DNA of 6,706 bases from Gammaproteobacteria bacterium (GTDB lineage: Bacteria; Pseudomonadota; Gammaproteobacteria; Arenicellales; UBA868). A model generated the notes under the pieces. That model had not been told where the DNA came from and searched no databases. It saw only the letters and a program-made list of their open reading frames with translations. The stretch spans positions 1-6,706 of the forward strand of contig DPVA01000220.1 of assembly GCA_003529705.1 (NCBI GenBank). Reading direction: 5' to 3'. Shown here piece by piece: positions 1-6,660 of this stretch. Position 1 is the stretch's first letter, and each line of letters begins with the position of its first letter. The translations under genes were made by a program, and so were the position numbers.

Positions 1-1
1 G

Positions 2-739
2 CCCACCGTAGAAGTCGCCCGCCTGATGCTCTCGCACCCCGCCGTCGCTAACGGATCCCTCGGCCCAATCCTTGGACGCTTTCTTCTGGATCATCTTCCA
101 TTCGAAACAGCCAGTCGACCCATCATCGACACCGTGAAACTGCTGCTGCACTCCCGCCTACTGAACGAACAGGAGATCGGGCGCCTGTGGGCCCGTGCAC
201 AGAATCAGGTGGCCTGGTTGGTAGGTTTTCTCAGCGCCGGGCCGCAGTACCTTAACGTGCCTTATGAAACAGAACCAGAGTCTCACGCGAGCCTCTTCGT
301 GGAAAGCAGCCCTATCGAGGCATTGTTAACGCGAACCGGTTCTGTGCGAGACAGGCACTTTCTGCATTTTGTCGAAAGCGCTTTAAAACAGGCTATCGAC
401 ATGGACACCGTCGTGGATACACTCAATGCACTGGGCGACTACTACAAACCCCTGCGGGGCGAGGAAGAACTGCCACGCTCGGCGGATGCTCTGCGGCGTG
501 CGGTTGGCACGATCTCGGGGTTGTCGACTGAGGCTTTTGCGCAAGACCATGCGGGAGGAAGAAACCACACACGGCTACATAAGCAGCGGGCCGCCTTGAT
601 TACGCTAAGTCTTTGTGGGGAACCCCTAGTTGCGCCCTTTTTTGCCAAAAGCGACGCTGTCGGAAGCCTGATGCGCAGAAAACTCGAGCCGGTAATCAGC
701 CCGGTCTTTTCTGCACTAGACACCCTGTTAAATCCGTGA
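2..739 (+). CDS. Unrecognised protein, 5'-truncated by the window edge
   Basis: The frame is open from the left edge (codons ccc acc gta gaa...) to a TGA at 737-739. The first ATG, at 26, has no Shine-Dalgarno sequence before it, and coding-like residues (PTVEVARL) precede it. The true start is therefore probably outside the window, and at least 245 residues are visible. I recognise no family. The visible part looks soluble and mainly alpha-helical, with many Leu/Ala/Arg/Glu stretches, a single cysteine in LSLCGEPL, no convincing membrane segment and no catalytic or nucleotide-binding motif. It ends 38 bp from the stop of soxB and is transcribed towards it, so it is not part of the sox operon. 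No terminator hairpin is visible in the 38-bp gap. That it is a real gene is supported by frame length and protein-like composition; its function is unknown. Confidence 0.7.
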   Translation, partial: PTVEVARLMLSHPAVANGSLGPILGRFLLDHLPFETASRPIIDTVKLLLHSRLLNEQEIGRLWARAQNQVAWLVGFLSAGPQYLNVPYETEPESHASLFVESSPIEALLTRTGSVRDRHFLHFVESALKQAIDMDTVVDTLNALGDYYKPLRGEEELPRSADALRRAVGTISGLSTEAFAQDHAGGRNHTRLHKQRAALITLSLCGEPLVAPFFAKSDAVGSLMRRKLEPVISPVFSALDTLLNP

Positions 740-777
740 GCAGGTAAAAACAAATCTGAGTTCCGGCCAGCGGTTTC

Positions 778-2529
778 TCATTTCAGTACAGCATAACCTG
801 GATTACTTGCCACTCCCTTTACTTTCGGGATGTTGGGTATCATATCTCGGATCACCTTCCGGTCACGCAGGTACTCTGCAACGACATCCCAGATATCGGG
901 CAATTCATCTGGCTGAGGATTGACACTCGCCCAACCTGCGACTTTGTAAGTTCGCACTGGATCAATAGGCTTGCCGTTAAGTTCCAGATCCGACAACCTC
1001 TTACCCATCTGCGCTCCAGGATCGATCGCGTAGCGAAGACCTCCAACCCGCACCATGTCACCGCCCATCTGGTAATAAGGATCCGGATTGAACAGATTAT
1101 CGGCAATATCCTCAAGGACCAATTTAATCATCTCGCCGGTCATATCTGTCAATGTGGATTTAGCGTAGGTAATCCCGGTCTGGTCCATAAGATGCTCGAC
1201 GGTGATCGGGTCACCTGGCAGTATGCTGGTACCCCATCGGAAGCCAGGCGAGAAGGCGATATCGGCGCCCCGCACCTCCATGAGCGCATCAACGATAACC
1301 TGGTCGAAAGTACCGATAAAGTTGCCACGCCGATACAGCGTAGTCTCCGTCGTAGCAAGCACCGTTTCGAGCTGCTGTTTGAAGGGCTCGCGGACCGTCT
1401 CAATGAAAGACGCCATCTGCGGGTCAGGCTCCAGCAGATTGGCAAAAATCGGCAGAAGCCGATACCGGTAATCAGCCACGCGCCCGCCACGAACATCGAG
1501 GTCCATCACTGAGAGAAACTTGGCATTCGACCCAGAATTCACGACCAGTGTCTTGCCACCGGCGTTATTGACCAGACTAGGCTTTGGCATCCCGTCGTGG
1601 GTGTGACCTCCAAGAATCACGTCGATTCCGGTCACCCGACTCGCAAGTTTCAGGTCCACATCCATACCGTTATGGGAGAGCAGCACAATCACCTGAGCGC
1701 CGTCGGCGCGCACCACATCTACCATCTCCTGACACTGTTCGTCACGAATACCGAAACTCCAGTCTTCCATCATGTAACGCGGATTCGCCAGCGTCGTATA
1801 AGGAAAGGCCTGGCCAATGATACCTACCGGAATCCCATTCATCTCCCGTATCGTAAAGGGCTTGAACACCTGTCCAGACTCTTCATCAAACGCGGGTTTG
1901 CCCTCAAAGGAAGCATCTTCGGTCAGCATGACATTCTGCGCAAGAAACTCGATCGGAGAGAGATGTTCGTCAATGATCTCCCGGACGCGGTCCATACCGT
2001 AGGTAAACTCCCAGTGCCCGGTCATGATGTCCACGCCAAGCAACTTGCACGCATCAACCATGTCCTGACCATGTGTCCAAAGCGATGTCGCAGACCCCTG
2101 CCAGGTATCACCGCCGTCCAGCAAGAGGCTGTTAGGTCGCGATGCCTTGAGCCGCTTCACCAGCGTCGCAAGGTGTGCGAAACCACCGACCTTGCCATAC
2201 TTGCGTGCCGCTGCTTCAAAGTCCAAAAAGGTGAAGGCATGGGCCTTGGCGGACCCGCGGGCAACGTCAAAATGCTTTAGGAAATGCTCGCCGACAACGT
2301 GCGGGGGTTGGCCGAAGGCATCTCCGATCCCAATGTTGATGCTGGGTTCCCGAAAGTGCACCGGCATCAATTGCGCGTGGCAATCAGTGAAATGCAGAAG
2401 TGACAAATTACCAAAGCTGGGGAGGTCATACTCGACACCAGAGTCACCAAACACAGAGCTATTGACCGTCATACCAGCAGCGCCTGCCATCGCCAGTAGG
2501 CGCATGAACTCTCTGCGACTAACACTCAT
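778..2529 (-). CDS. soxB: SoxB, sulfate thiohydrolase of the Sox complex
   Basis: SoxB is the periplasmic dimanganese hydrolase that releases sulfate from SoxY-bound S-thiosulfonate. The 583-residue length is normal for the family. Visible features: a Tat-type signal with SRREFM at residues 4-9 and a short hydrophobic stretch after it; DCHAQL at 49-54 (Asp49 and His51 likely metal ligands); GGDTWQGS at 139-146 (Asp141 bridging); GHWEFTYG at 171-178, the SoxB form that replaces the GNHE of 5'-nucleotidases; SHNGMD at 285-290 (His286); and GGHTHDGMP at 307-315 (His309, His311). The C-terminal 5'-nucleotidase-type domain follows from about residue 390. Ligand roles are taken from known family structures. 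The ATG at 2529 has GAGGT 7 nt upstream and directly precedes the twin-arginine motif. It is the last gene of the cluster, 169 bp after soxA and beyond an intrinsic terminator, so its expression may be uncoupled from soxXYZA. No strong promoter of its own is evident. Confidence 0.97.
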   Translation of the reverse strand: MSVSRREFMRLLAMAGAAGMTVNSSVFGDSGVEYDLPSFGNLSLLHFTDCHAQLMPVHFREPSINIGIGDAFGQPPHVVGEHFLKHFDVARGSAKAHAFTFLDFEAAARKYGKVGGFAHLATLVKRLKASRPNSLLLDGGDTWQGSATSLWTHGQDMVDACKLLGVDIMTGHWEFTYGMDRVREIIDEHLSPIEFLAQNVMLTEDASFEGKPAFDEESGQVFKPFTIREMNGIPVGIIGQAFPYTTLANPRYMMEDWSFGIRDEQCQEMVDVVRADGAQVIVLLSHNGMDVDLKLASRVTGIDVILGGHTHDGMPKPSLVNNAGGKTLVVNSGSNAKFLSVMDLDVRGGRVADYRYRLLPIFANLLEPDPQMASFIETVREPFKQQLETVLATTETTLYRRGNFIGTFDQVIVDALMEVRGADIAFSPGFRWGTSILPGDPITVEHLMDQTGITYAKSTLTDMTGEMIKLVLEDIADNLFNPDPYYQMGGDMVRVGGLRYAIDPGAQMGKRLSDLELNGKPIDPVRTYKVAGWASVNPQPDELPDIWDVVAEYLRDRKVIRDMIPNIPKVKGVASNPGYAVLK

Positions 2530-2602
2530 CTGGATACCTCGTTTAGGAAATCAAAACATCGCACAGTCCGGCCTCGCCGAATTGCGGCCTACCTTCTACG
2601 AC

Positions 2603-2633
2603 AAAAAAACCCGGCCGCTAGGCCAGGTTTTTC
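2603..2633 (-). terminator. Intrinsic terminator between soxA and soxB
   Basis: Read on the minus strand, CCTGGCC (2627-2621) pairs with GGCCGGG (2616-2610) across a TAGC tetraloop. This is a 7-bp GC-rich stem with one G-U pair, followed by seven T (2609-2603) and preceded by an A run. The G-U pair becomes a C-A mismatch on the plus strand, so the hairpin is oriented for minus-strand transcripts coming from soxA. It lies about 65 nt past the soxA stop and about 75 nt before the soxB start. It could end most transcripts, cut soxB level relative to soxXYZA, or protect the 3' end of the soxA message. Confidence 0.75.
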
Positions 2634-2677
2634 TGTTTCTGTTCCGACTCGGGCTAAACAGTGATCATGCGTCAGGC

Positions 2678-2716
2678 CCCAGTCGCATCGTCGGTTTCCT
2701 ATTGACGCTGACTGGG
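2678..2716 (-). other. Stem-loop straddling the soxA stop codon
   Basis: CCCAGTC at 2678-2684 and GACTGGG at 2710-2716 form a perfect 7-bp inverted repeat. Inside it, CGTC (2689-2692) can pair with GACG (2704-2707). The structure covers the last codons and stop (2699-2701) of soxA and has no T run, so it is not itself a terminator. It may be a transcript-stabilising hairpin ahead of the true terminator at 2603-2633, or chance. Confidence 0.35.
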
Positions 2717-3553
2717 CACCTTTAACGGTATGCCGGTATTCATAACCGCTTCATAGAACTCCAGCGCTTTGTACTCTCCGCCCTGCGCCTTAAACGGATG
2801 GGCGCGAACCTGTTTGTTACAGCCTCCATATCGCCGGTGAATCGTACCCCAAGGCTTACCGGCCACCTGCCACTTAGTCCGCCATACCGGGAATCCCACG
2901 CCATGACCCAATCCAGCACTCAAGACATCACCGCGCACCATGTTGCCGGCATTGTGAACATGGCAATCAGCGCATGAAAAGTTCAACTGACCGCGTTTGG
3001 CCCAATAGAACTGGCGACCTTTTTCATACAAGGCCTGAGCGCCAGGGTCAGAAAAGTCCACCGCCACTCTCTCACCGTTGAACTGGGAGCGATAGTGAGC
3101 AATCAAGCGAGCCATTTTTCCCCGCTTGACGTTCTTGATGGGATCTTCTCCGTTGGCTTCAAGGCAGACATTGATATCACCAGCGATGGTACGGAGATCG
3201 CCCGTCGCCGCATCAAACACGGGATAGGTATTACCTGGCGCCAAATCACAATTGTTAAGTGACTTACCGTTTGCAAAGACCGTATTCCACTCCTCGGCGG
3301 CCTTTTCCATCTCAGGCTCATAAGGTGGGAATTCCATAGCCAATTCCCAGTTAGCGCGACGGTGAGAGTATTGTGGCAAGGCATTCACACCGTCCTGGAA
3401 ATCCTCAATGGTTAGCCCCGGAAAACGTTCCAGGAAATAACCCTGAAAGGCCTCAATATCCTGCCGGATTTCCGATTCAGAAATTGCCTGCACTCCCGAT
3501 GCTCCGACCAAAGCAAGTCCCGTGGCTAACGCCAGTGACACCAGTTTCTTCAT
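2699..3553 (-). CDS. soxA: SoxA, single-haem subunit of the SoxAX cytochrome
   Basis: SoxA is the catalytic subunit of the periplasmic c-type cytochrome SoxAX, which joins thiosulfate to the SoxY cysteine. The 284-residue protein starts with a Sec signal peptide (KK, hydrophobic residues 4-19, likely cleavage after VQA at 21-23). There is one haem site, CADCH, at 194-198. The active-site cysteine is Cys245 in YGGCNKQVRA, the residue that carries a persulfide as distal haem ligand in characterised SoxA. No N-terminal CxxCH exists; Cys102 and Cys130 occupy the region of the first haem in dihaem SoxA and may form a disulfide, as in monohaem types (inference). The ATG at 3553 is preceded by GAGGAG with ideal spacing. 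It lies 74 nt after soxZ, and its partner SoxX is encoded at the head of the same cluster. Confidence 0.97.
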   Translation of the reverse strand: MKKLVSLALATGLALVGASGVQAISESEIRQDIEAFQGYFLERFPGLTIEDFQDGVNALPQYSHRRANWELAMEFPPYEPEMEKAAEEWNTVFANGKSLNNCDLAPGNTYPVFDAATGDLRTIAGDINVCLEANGEDPIKNVKRGKMARLIAHYRSQFNGERVAVDFSDPGAQALYEKGRQFYWAKRGQLNFSCADCHVHNAGNMVRGDVLSAGLGHGVGFPVWRTKWQVAGKPWGTIHRRYGGCNKQVRAHPFKAQGGEYKALEFYEAVMNTGIPLKVPSQRQ

Positions 3554-3585
3554 TTTCTTCTCCTCAGATCGCTGAGCCCGAACGA

Positions 3586-3599
3586 CGACTATGTAGTCG
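3586..3599 (-). repeat. Short inverted repeat between soxZ and soxA
   Basis: CGACTA-TG-TAGTCG is a 6-bp perfect inverted repeat in the 74-bp soxZ-soxA spacer. In RNA it would form a 5-bp stem with a 4-nt loop. There is no T run, so termination is unlikely. It could be a minor mRNA processing or pausing hairpin, but a repeat this short may be coincidental. Confidence 0.3.
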
Positions 3600-3627
3600 C
3601 ATCACGCCCGCATCAGCGCGTTGCGTT

Positions 3628-3942
3628 CTACTTGACAGCCTTCTCCGCGCTGTCGCTTTCACCTTTGTTGTCGACCCAGCTTACGGTCACTTTATCACCT
3701 GACTTGGCATTAGGGATGCCTACACCAATCAGGGGATTTTTTGACACACCCGTGCCTAGATTCGCTTGCGCTACGACTTCTCCATTGACTGCAAATTCCA
3801 TGTTTTCAATAAAATGCTCGGGAATTTTCTCACCAGTTTTCTTGTCCTTCCGCAGCCCAGTTTCCATAGGATGCTTAGCCAGAACCATCACCTCATAGCC
3901 CCCGGTCTTACTCTTTTTGATCTTCATTTTGGTCGATGCCAT
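3628..3942 (-). CDS. soxZ: SoxZ, carrier-complex partner of SoxY
   Basis: SoxZ forms the heterodimer SoxYZ, the periplasmic carrier on which thiosulfate sulfur is processed. I start it at the ATG at 3942, giving 104 residues, because AGGAG lies 7 nt upstream and the protein then begins MASTKMKIKKSK like other SoxZ. An upstream ATG at 3990 in the same frame would overlap the end of soxY and add 16 non-conserved residues. The family signature KHPMETGLRKDKKTG followed by IPEHFI is at about residues 24-45. The rest is a beta-rich immunoglobulin-like domain. It contains no cysteine and no signal peptide, which fits the known hitch-hiking export of SoxZ with the Tat signal of SoxY. soxY ends only 28 nt upstream, so the pair is surely co-transcribed. 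Confidence 0.96.
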   Translation of the reverse strand: MASTKMKIKKSKTGGYEVMVLAKHPMETGLRKDKKTGEKIPEHFIENMEFAVNGEVVAQANLGTGVSKNPLIGVGIPNAKSGDKVTVSWVDNKGESDSAEKAVK

Positions 3943-3970
3943 CAAACTTCTCCTACTTGATTCTGTCGAT

Positions 3971-4438
3971 TTAGCCGCCGCAACCACCAACGGTCACTTT
4001 GATTTCCTGGGATGCCATGTAGAGCTTTCCACCCGCCTTCACATAGCAGTTCACGGGAGAGGTTTGGCCCATCTTGATACGCGTACTGTATAGACCACCC
4101 CCTCCACCTGAAACCCGCAGGGAAGTGGTGTAGGGTCTCGGGTTCTTGATCGCGCAGATTGCGATCCCTTCCACATTTTCTAGGGAAGTCATTACTTTGA
4201 TTGGGACGACGGCGCCATTTTCGGCTTGAAGGGGCGCCTTGATGGACACCTGATCACTTTGCTCTACGTCTGAAGTGCCAAAAAATGCCTGTAGCGCTTC
4301 GGCCTCAGTTTCGGACTCAAACGCCGCTTTCGGCCAGGCCGACGCGAGCACCCGTGTCGGGGTGAGCAAGCCAGCACTAGCGGCTACAGCGATGGTGCCT
4401 GCTGCCAGAGAGCCTTTAAGAAAAATTCTGCGTTTCAT
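3971..4438 (-). CDS. soxY: SoxY, sulfur-carrying subunit with C-terminal GGCGG
   Basis: SoxY holds the sulfur substrate covalently on the cysteine of its flexible C-terminal arm and presents it to SoxAX and SoxB. The 155-residue protein has a Tat signal (KRRIFLKG at 2-9, then a hydrophobic stretch to about 25, likely cleavage near LASA at 31-34). The beta-domain includes AENGAVVPIKV at 72-82 and TRIKMG at 119-124. The terminus is VTVGGCGG, with Cys153 as carrier residue. Two further cysteines, Cys95 and Cys131, and a run of five glycines at 111-115 are unusual compared with SoxY proteins in which the arm cysteine is the only one. The ATG at 4438 has AGAAGG about 8 nt upstream. The gene is 133 bp after soxX; that spacer has only weak potential stems and no terminator-like T run. 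Confidence 0.97.
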   Translation of the reverse strand: MKRRIFLKGSLAAGTIAVAASAGLLTPTRVLASAWPKAAFESETEAEALQAFFGTSDVEQSDQVSIKAPLQAENGAVVPIKVMTSLENVEGIAICAIKNPRPYTTSLRVSGGGGGLYSTRIKMGQTSPVNCYVKAGGKLYMASQEIKVTVGGCGG

Positions 4439-4571
4439 AACTTTTGCCTTCTCTTAATGAATTAATCGGGTTTTCGGATCGTTATCTTTTCCAATTGCCT
4501 TAAGGAATCGGACTCAGACCTACACTCAACCAGGTTTGGTCTATCCCTCAGGTCCCCGGAATGTCGCACGC

Positions 4572-5000
4572 CTAAATTGAAAGCAGCCAATCCACCAGCA
4601 GATCGATATCTTCTTCGCTGATCAATTTGTGTTTGCCAAATGGCGGCATCGAGGTCAGGGGATTCTTCTTCGTGGGATCCCAGATCTGGGCTCGAAGATC
4701 TTCACGGTTTGGATAACGGGCGGCCATCGCAACTAGCGGAGGTGCGATGTTGCCTCCCGGAGGAAAGCCTTCCGGCCAGGGATTCACCACTGCCTGGTGG
4801 CAGGCAAGGCAATTGCCGCCCCTTCGGTTTACCGCAACGCACCAGCCCTTGATGATGTTGTCTCCATCCTTGGCTGCGCCAGCTTTGCATTGTTTTTCAG
4901 TGGGCCATTCGCCTGCCTGTACGACCGACGTCACACCGGTCGTTGCGACCAGCGAAACCGCTGCAGCAATTGCCAAAATCGCACGCTTAAACCTGTGCAT
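4572..5000 (-). CDS. soxX: SoxX, monohaem cytochrome c subunit of SoxAX
   Basis: SoxX is the electron-accepting cytochrome subunit of the periplasmic SoxAX complex and passes electrons on to small c-type cytochromes. The ATG at 5000 gives 142 residues and has GGAGG 6 nt upstream. An in-frame ATG 39 nt further up has no such site and would place a non-signal sequence before the signal peptide. Residues 1-29 form a Sec signal (HRFKR, hydrophobic core, cleavage likely after VQA). The haem site is CLACH at 64-68 in GGNCLACHQAV. The probable distal ligand is Met118 in SMPPFG, near the usual class I cytochrome position, and the C-terminal helix is EEDIDLLVDWL. Cys38 and Cys54 precede the haem and are well placed for a disulfide (inference). 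It is the first gene of the sox cluster. Confidence 0.96.
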   Translation of the reverse strand: MHRFKRAILAIAAAVSLVATTGVTSVVQAGEWPTEKQCKAGAAKDGDNIIKGWCVAVNRRGGNCLACHQAVVNPWPEGFPPGGNIAPPLVAMAARYPNREDLRAQIWDPTKKNPLTSMPPFGKHKLISEEDIDLLVDWLLSI

Positions 5001-5062
5001 AGTTATCCTCCGGTTGCCAGCGCCGCGCCGTTCTCCCAAAACAACGCAGTGCTCGTGGTTAG

Positions 5063-5082
5063 TTATCTGATCACTCAGATAA
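5063..5082. promoter_or_regulatory. Perfect 8-4-8 inverted repeat upstream of soxX, candidate operator
   Basis: TTATCTGA (5063-5070) and TCAGATAA (5075-5082) are exact reverse complements around a 4-bp TCAC spacer. The centre is about 72 bp upstream of the soxX start. A 20-bp dyad of this kind is typical of a dimeric helix-turn-helix regulator site, such as the ArsR-type or LysR-type regulators known to control sox genes elsewhere, although I cannot assign a family. As RNA it would be an AU-rich 8-bp hairpin in the leader. It is not followed by a T run, so termination is unlikely. Confidence 0.55.
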
Positions 5083-5107
5083 TTTCTGCTAATAATCCAT
5101 AACCGTC

Positions 5108-5136
5108 ATTTAACCCAATTTTCCGCCTGGTAGCAA
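5108..5136 (-). promoter_or_regulatory. Possible sigma-70-like promoter for soxX
   Basis: On the minus strand TTGCTA (5136-5131) and TTAAAT (5113-5108) are separated by 17 bp, and each matches 4 of 6 consensus positions of -35 and -10 boxes. A start a few bases further on would put the inverted repeat at 5063-5082 just downstream of +1, where a bound repressor could block transcription. This is a by-eye match in an AT-rich spacer and other choices are possible. The rest of the 5001-5205 spacer holds no gene or terminator that I can see. Confidence 0.3.
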
Positions 5137-5205
5137 GAAAAGGAAACTTAAAGCCTGATTGGTTCTGCTTATCGACGGGTACATTTGTTTTTTATCGGGC
5201 CCGGC

Positions 5206-6660
5206 TTACTTTACTTTCCCCCGGTTTCTCTCAATTTCCTTGATTCGTGCTTCAATACTTGCCTTAAGGTAGGCGCTGTCCGAAATATGCGTTGCCGCGG
5301 TCTGCAGGTGACCAAGTGCCTGGTCCAGCTCGTCACGTAAAAAATAATATTCCGCCAATGCCTGAAATGATTGCGCCCATTGATTGCGCTCACCTTCAAC
5401 CCGGGCAAGAAGTTTATACAGAGCAGCATCCGAAGGTGATCGTCTCAGTGCACTTCGCAGGCGAAGTCGCGCGTCATCCAGTTGACCTGATTTCATGAGT
5501 GCGTCTGCCAGATAGTAGGCGACCGGTGCAGAGATATCATTCCTATCCCAGATGGACTCGAGAATCTCTACTGCCTGACCGGCCTTGCCATCCGCCAGCA
5601 AAGCCTCCGCGAGAGCAATATCGTAAAGCGTGTATTCGGGATAATCCGCACGCAGCCTGGTGGCGACCTCTACAGCTCCCACATGATCGCCCTGCTGAAT
5701 CAATGCAAGTGCTAGGCCATAACGCGCGGCTCTTGCTCTTAGCTTATCTACTGAATCTATCTCGTGGAGAAACCCGGCGATGGATCCCTCACCGCCAGGA
5801 CCTTCGAACATGGCACGAACGCGGGCGTGCGCATGGTAGTAATCGAGTGAGGGGCTGTCCGAAACATCACCATATTGACGCAAGCGACTCTCAACCAGTG
5901 CAAGGCGGTTCTGAGTCAACGGATGAGTTCTGAGATACTCCGGCACCTCGGCACTTTGCAACCGATTCTCCTGATCAAGCCTTTTGAGAAAGTCCATCAT
6001 CGCGCCCGCGGGATAGCCAGCGTCCGTCAGTATCGTGAGGCTCAGTACATCCGCTTCACGCTCGAACTCGCGGTTGTACCGTAACTGATCTGACATTGCC
6101 GCACCGGTGGTCGCCGCCATCGCAGCCGCTCCCGCTTGCCCGCCCAACAGAATCGCCGCCAAAATTCCCGCCGTTGTCGGAATCTGCCGACGGCTGGCAC
6201 GTTCCATCATGCGGGGCAGGTGACGCTGTGCGACATGCCCGAGTTCATGGGCCATCACGGAGGCAAGTTCTGCCTCGGTGTGCGTCGTCGTAATCAGCCC
6301 CGTAAAAATGGCAAGCCGACCCCCGGGCCCAGCAAAAGCGTTGACGAGCTTGTTTTCAATGAGGAAAAACCGTAGACGCGCCGTATTCCCTTTTAAACTT
6401 GCGGCCAACCGGTGGCCAAGAGCCTCTACATAGCGAACCAGAAGAGGGTCTTCAATAAAAGCCATCTGCTGGCGGGCTGCGGCGATGAACTCGCGGCCCA
6501 TAGCCTCTTCTTCGGGGAGGATAACGATGGTGGCCTGTAGCGGCGCCAGCAATTCGTCGGACTGGGCGATTGGCGGCAAGGGCAAAAGCCCAAAAAGCGT
6601 CGCCAAGGCGGCGCCGAGGAAAAACCGGCGGTAGCTTAATTTAAACTCGGCTACGCTCAC
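5206..6660 (-). CDS. bepA: BepA/YfgC-like periplasmic M48 zinc metalloprotease with TPR domain
   Basis: This is probably the envelope quality-control protease that, in E. coli BepA, helps assemble outer-membrane proteins such as LptD and degrades stalled ones. The 484-residue length is close to that of E. coli BepA. A signal peptide is visible (YRR, hydrophobic residues 13-28). The M48 domain has HELGH at 138-142 (His138, His142, Glu139) and the third ligand in EREAD at 200-204, probably Glu202. THPL at 245-248 contains His246, matching the regulatory His246 described for E. coli BepA. From about residue 310 to 470 there are repeated helical pairs of TPR type (for example ALAEALLADGKAGQAVEIL). 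The start is GTG at 6660, with an in-frame TAA four codons upstream and no clear Shine-Dalgarno sequence. The gene ends 205 bp before soxX and is likely not functionally tied to sulfur oxidation. Confidence 0.85.
   Translation of the reverse strand: MSVAEFKLSYRRFFLGAALATLFGLLPLPPIAQSDELLAPLQATIVILPEEEAMGREFIAAARQQMAFIEDPLLVRYVEALGHRLAASLKGNTARLRFFLIENKLVNAFAGPGGRLAIFTGLITTTHTEAELASVMAHELGHVAQRHLPRMMERASRRQIPTTAGILAAILLGGQAGAAAMAATTGAAMSDQLRYNREFEREADVLSLTILTDAGYPAGAMMDFLKRLDQENRLQSAEVPEYLRTHPLTQNRLALVESRLRQYGDVSDSPSLDYYHAHARVRAMFEGPGGEGSIAGFLHEIDSVDKLRARAARYGLALALIQQGDHVGAVEVATRLRADYPEYTLYDIALAEALLADGKAGQAVEILESIWDRNDISAPVAYYLADALMKSGQLDDARLRLRSALRRSPSDAALYKLLARVEGERNQWAQSFQALAEYYFLRDELDQALGHLQTAATHISDSAYLKASIEARIKEIERNRGKVK

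Noticed and set aside
442..753. Minus-strand frame of 103 residues opposite the convergent unknown gene
   Set aside because: It lies antisense to a longer, more protein-like frame, and its low-complexity Arg/Ser-rich translation shows no domain.
1597..2725. Long plus-strand open frames (227 residues at 1597-2280, 192 residues at 2147-2725) opposite soxB
   Set aside because: They are antisense to well-conserved soxB codons, have no ribosome binding site or recognisable domain, and are Arg/Pro/Ser-rich as expected of shadow frames.
3943..3990. An N-terminal extension of SoxZ from the ATG at 3990
   Set aside because: It would overlap the end of soxY and add 16 residues unlike SoxZ, while the ATG at 3942 has an ideal Shine-Dalgarno sequence.
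4439..4571. Possible terminator or structured RNA between soxX and soxY
   Set aside because: Only weak stems are present (GACCT/AGGTC at 4517-4554 and a 4-bp inner stem), with no T run; read-through from soxX to soxY is expected.
5194..5205. GC-rich palindrome CGGGCCCG just after the BepA-like stop codon, as a terminator
   Set aside because: It has no loop, and on the minus strand it is followed by A residues rather than T, so it does not fit an intrinsic terminator.
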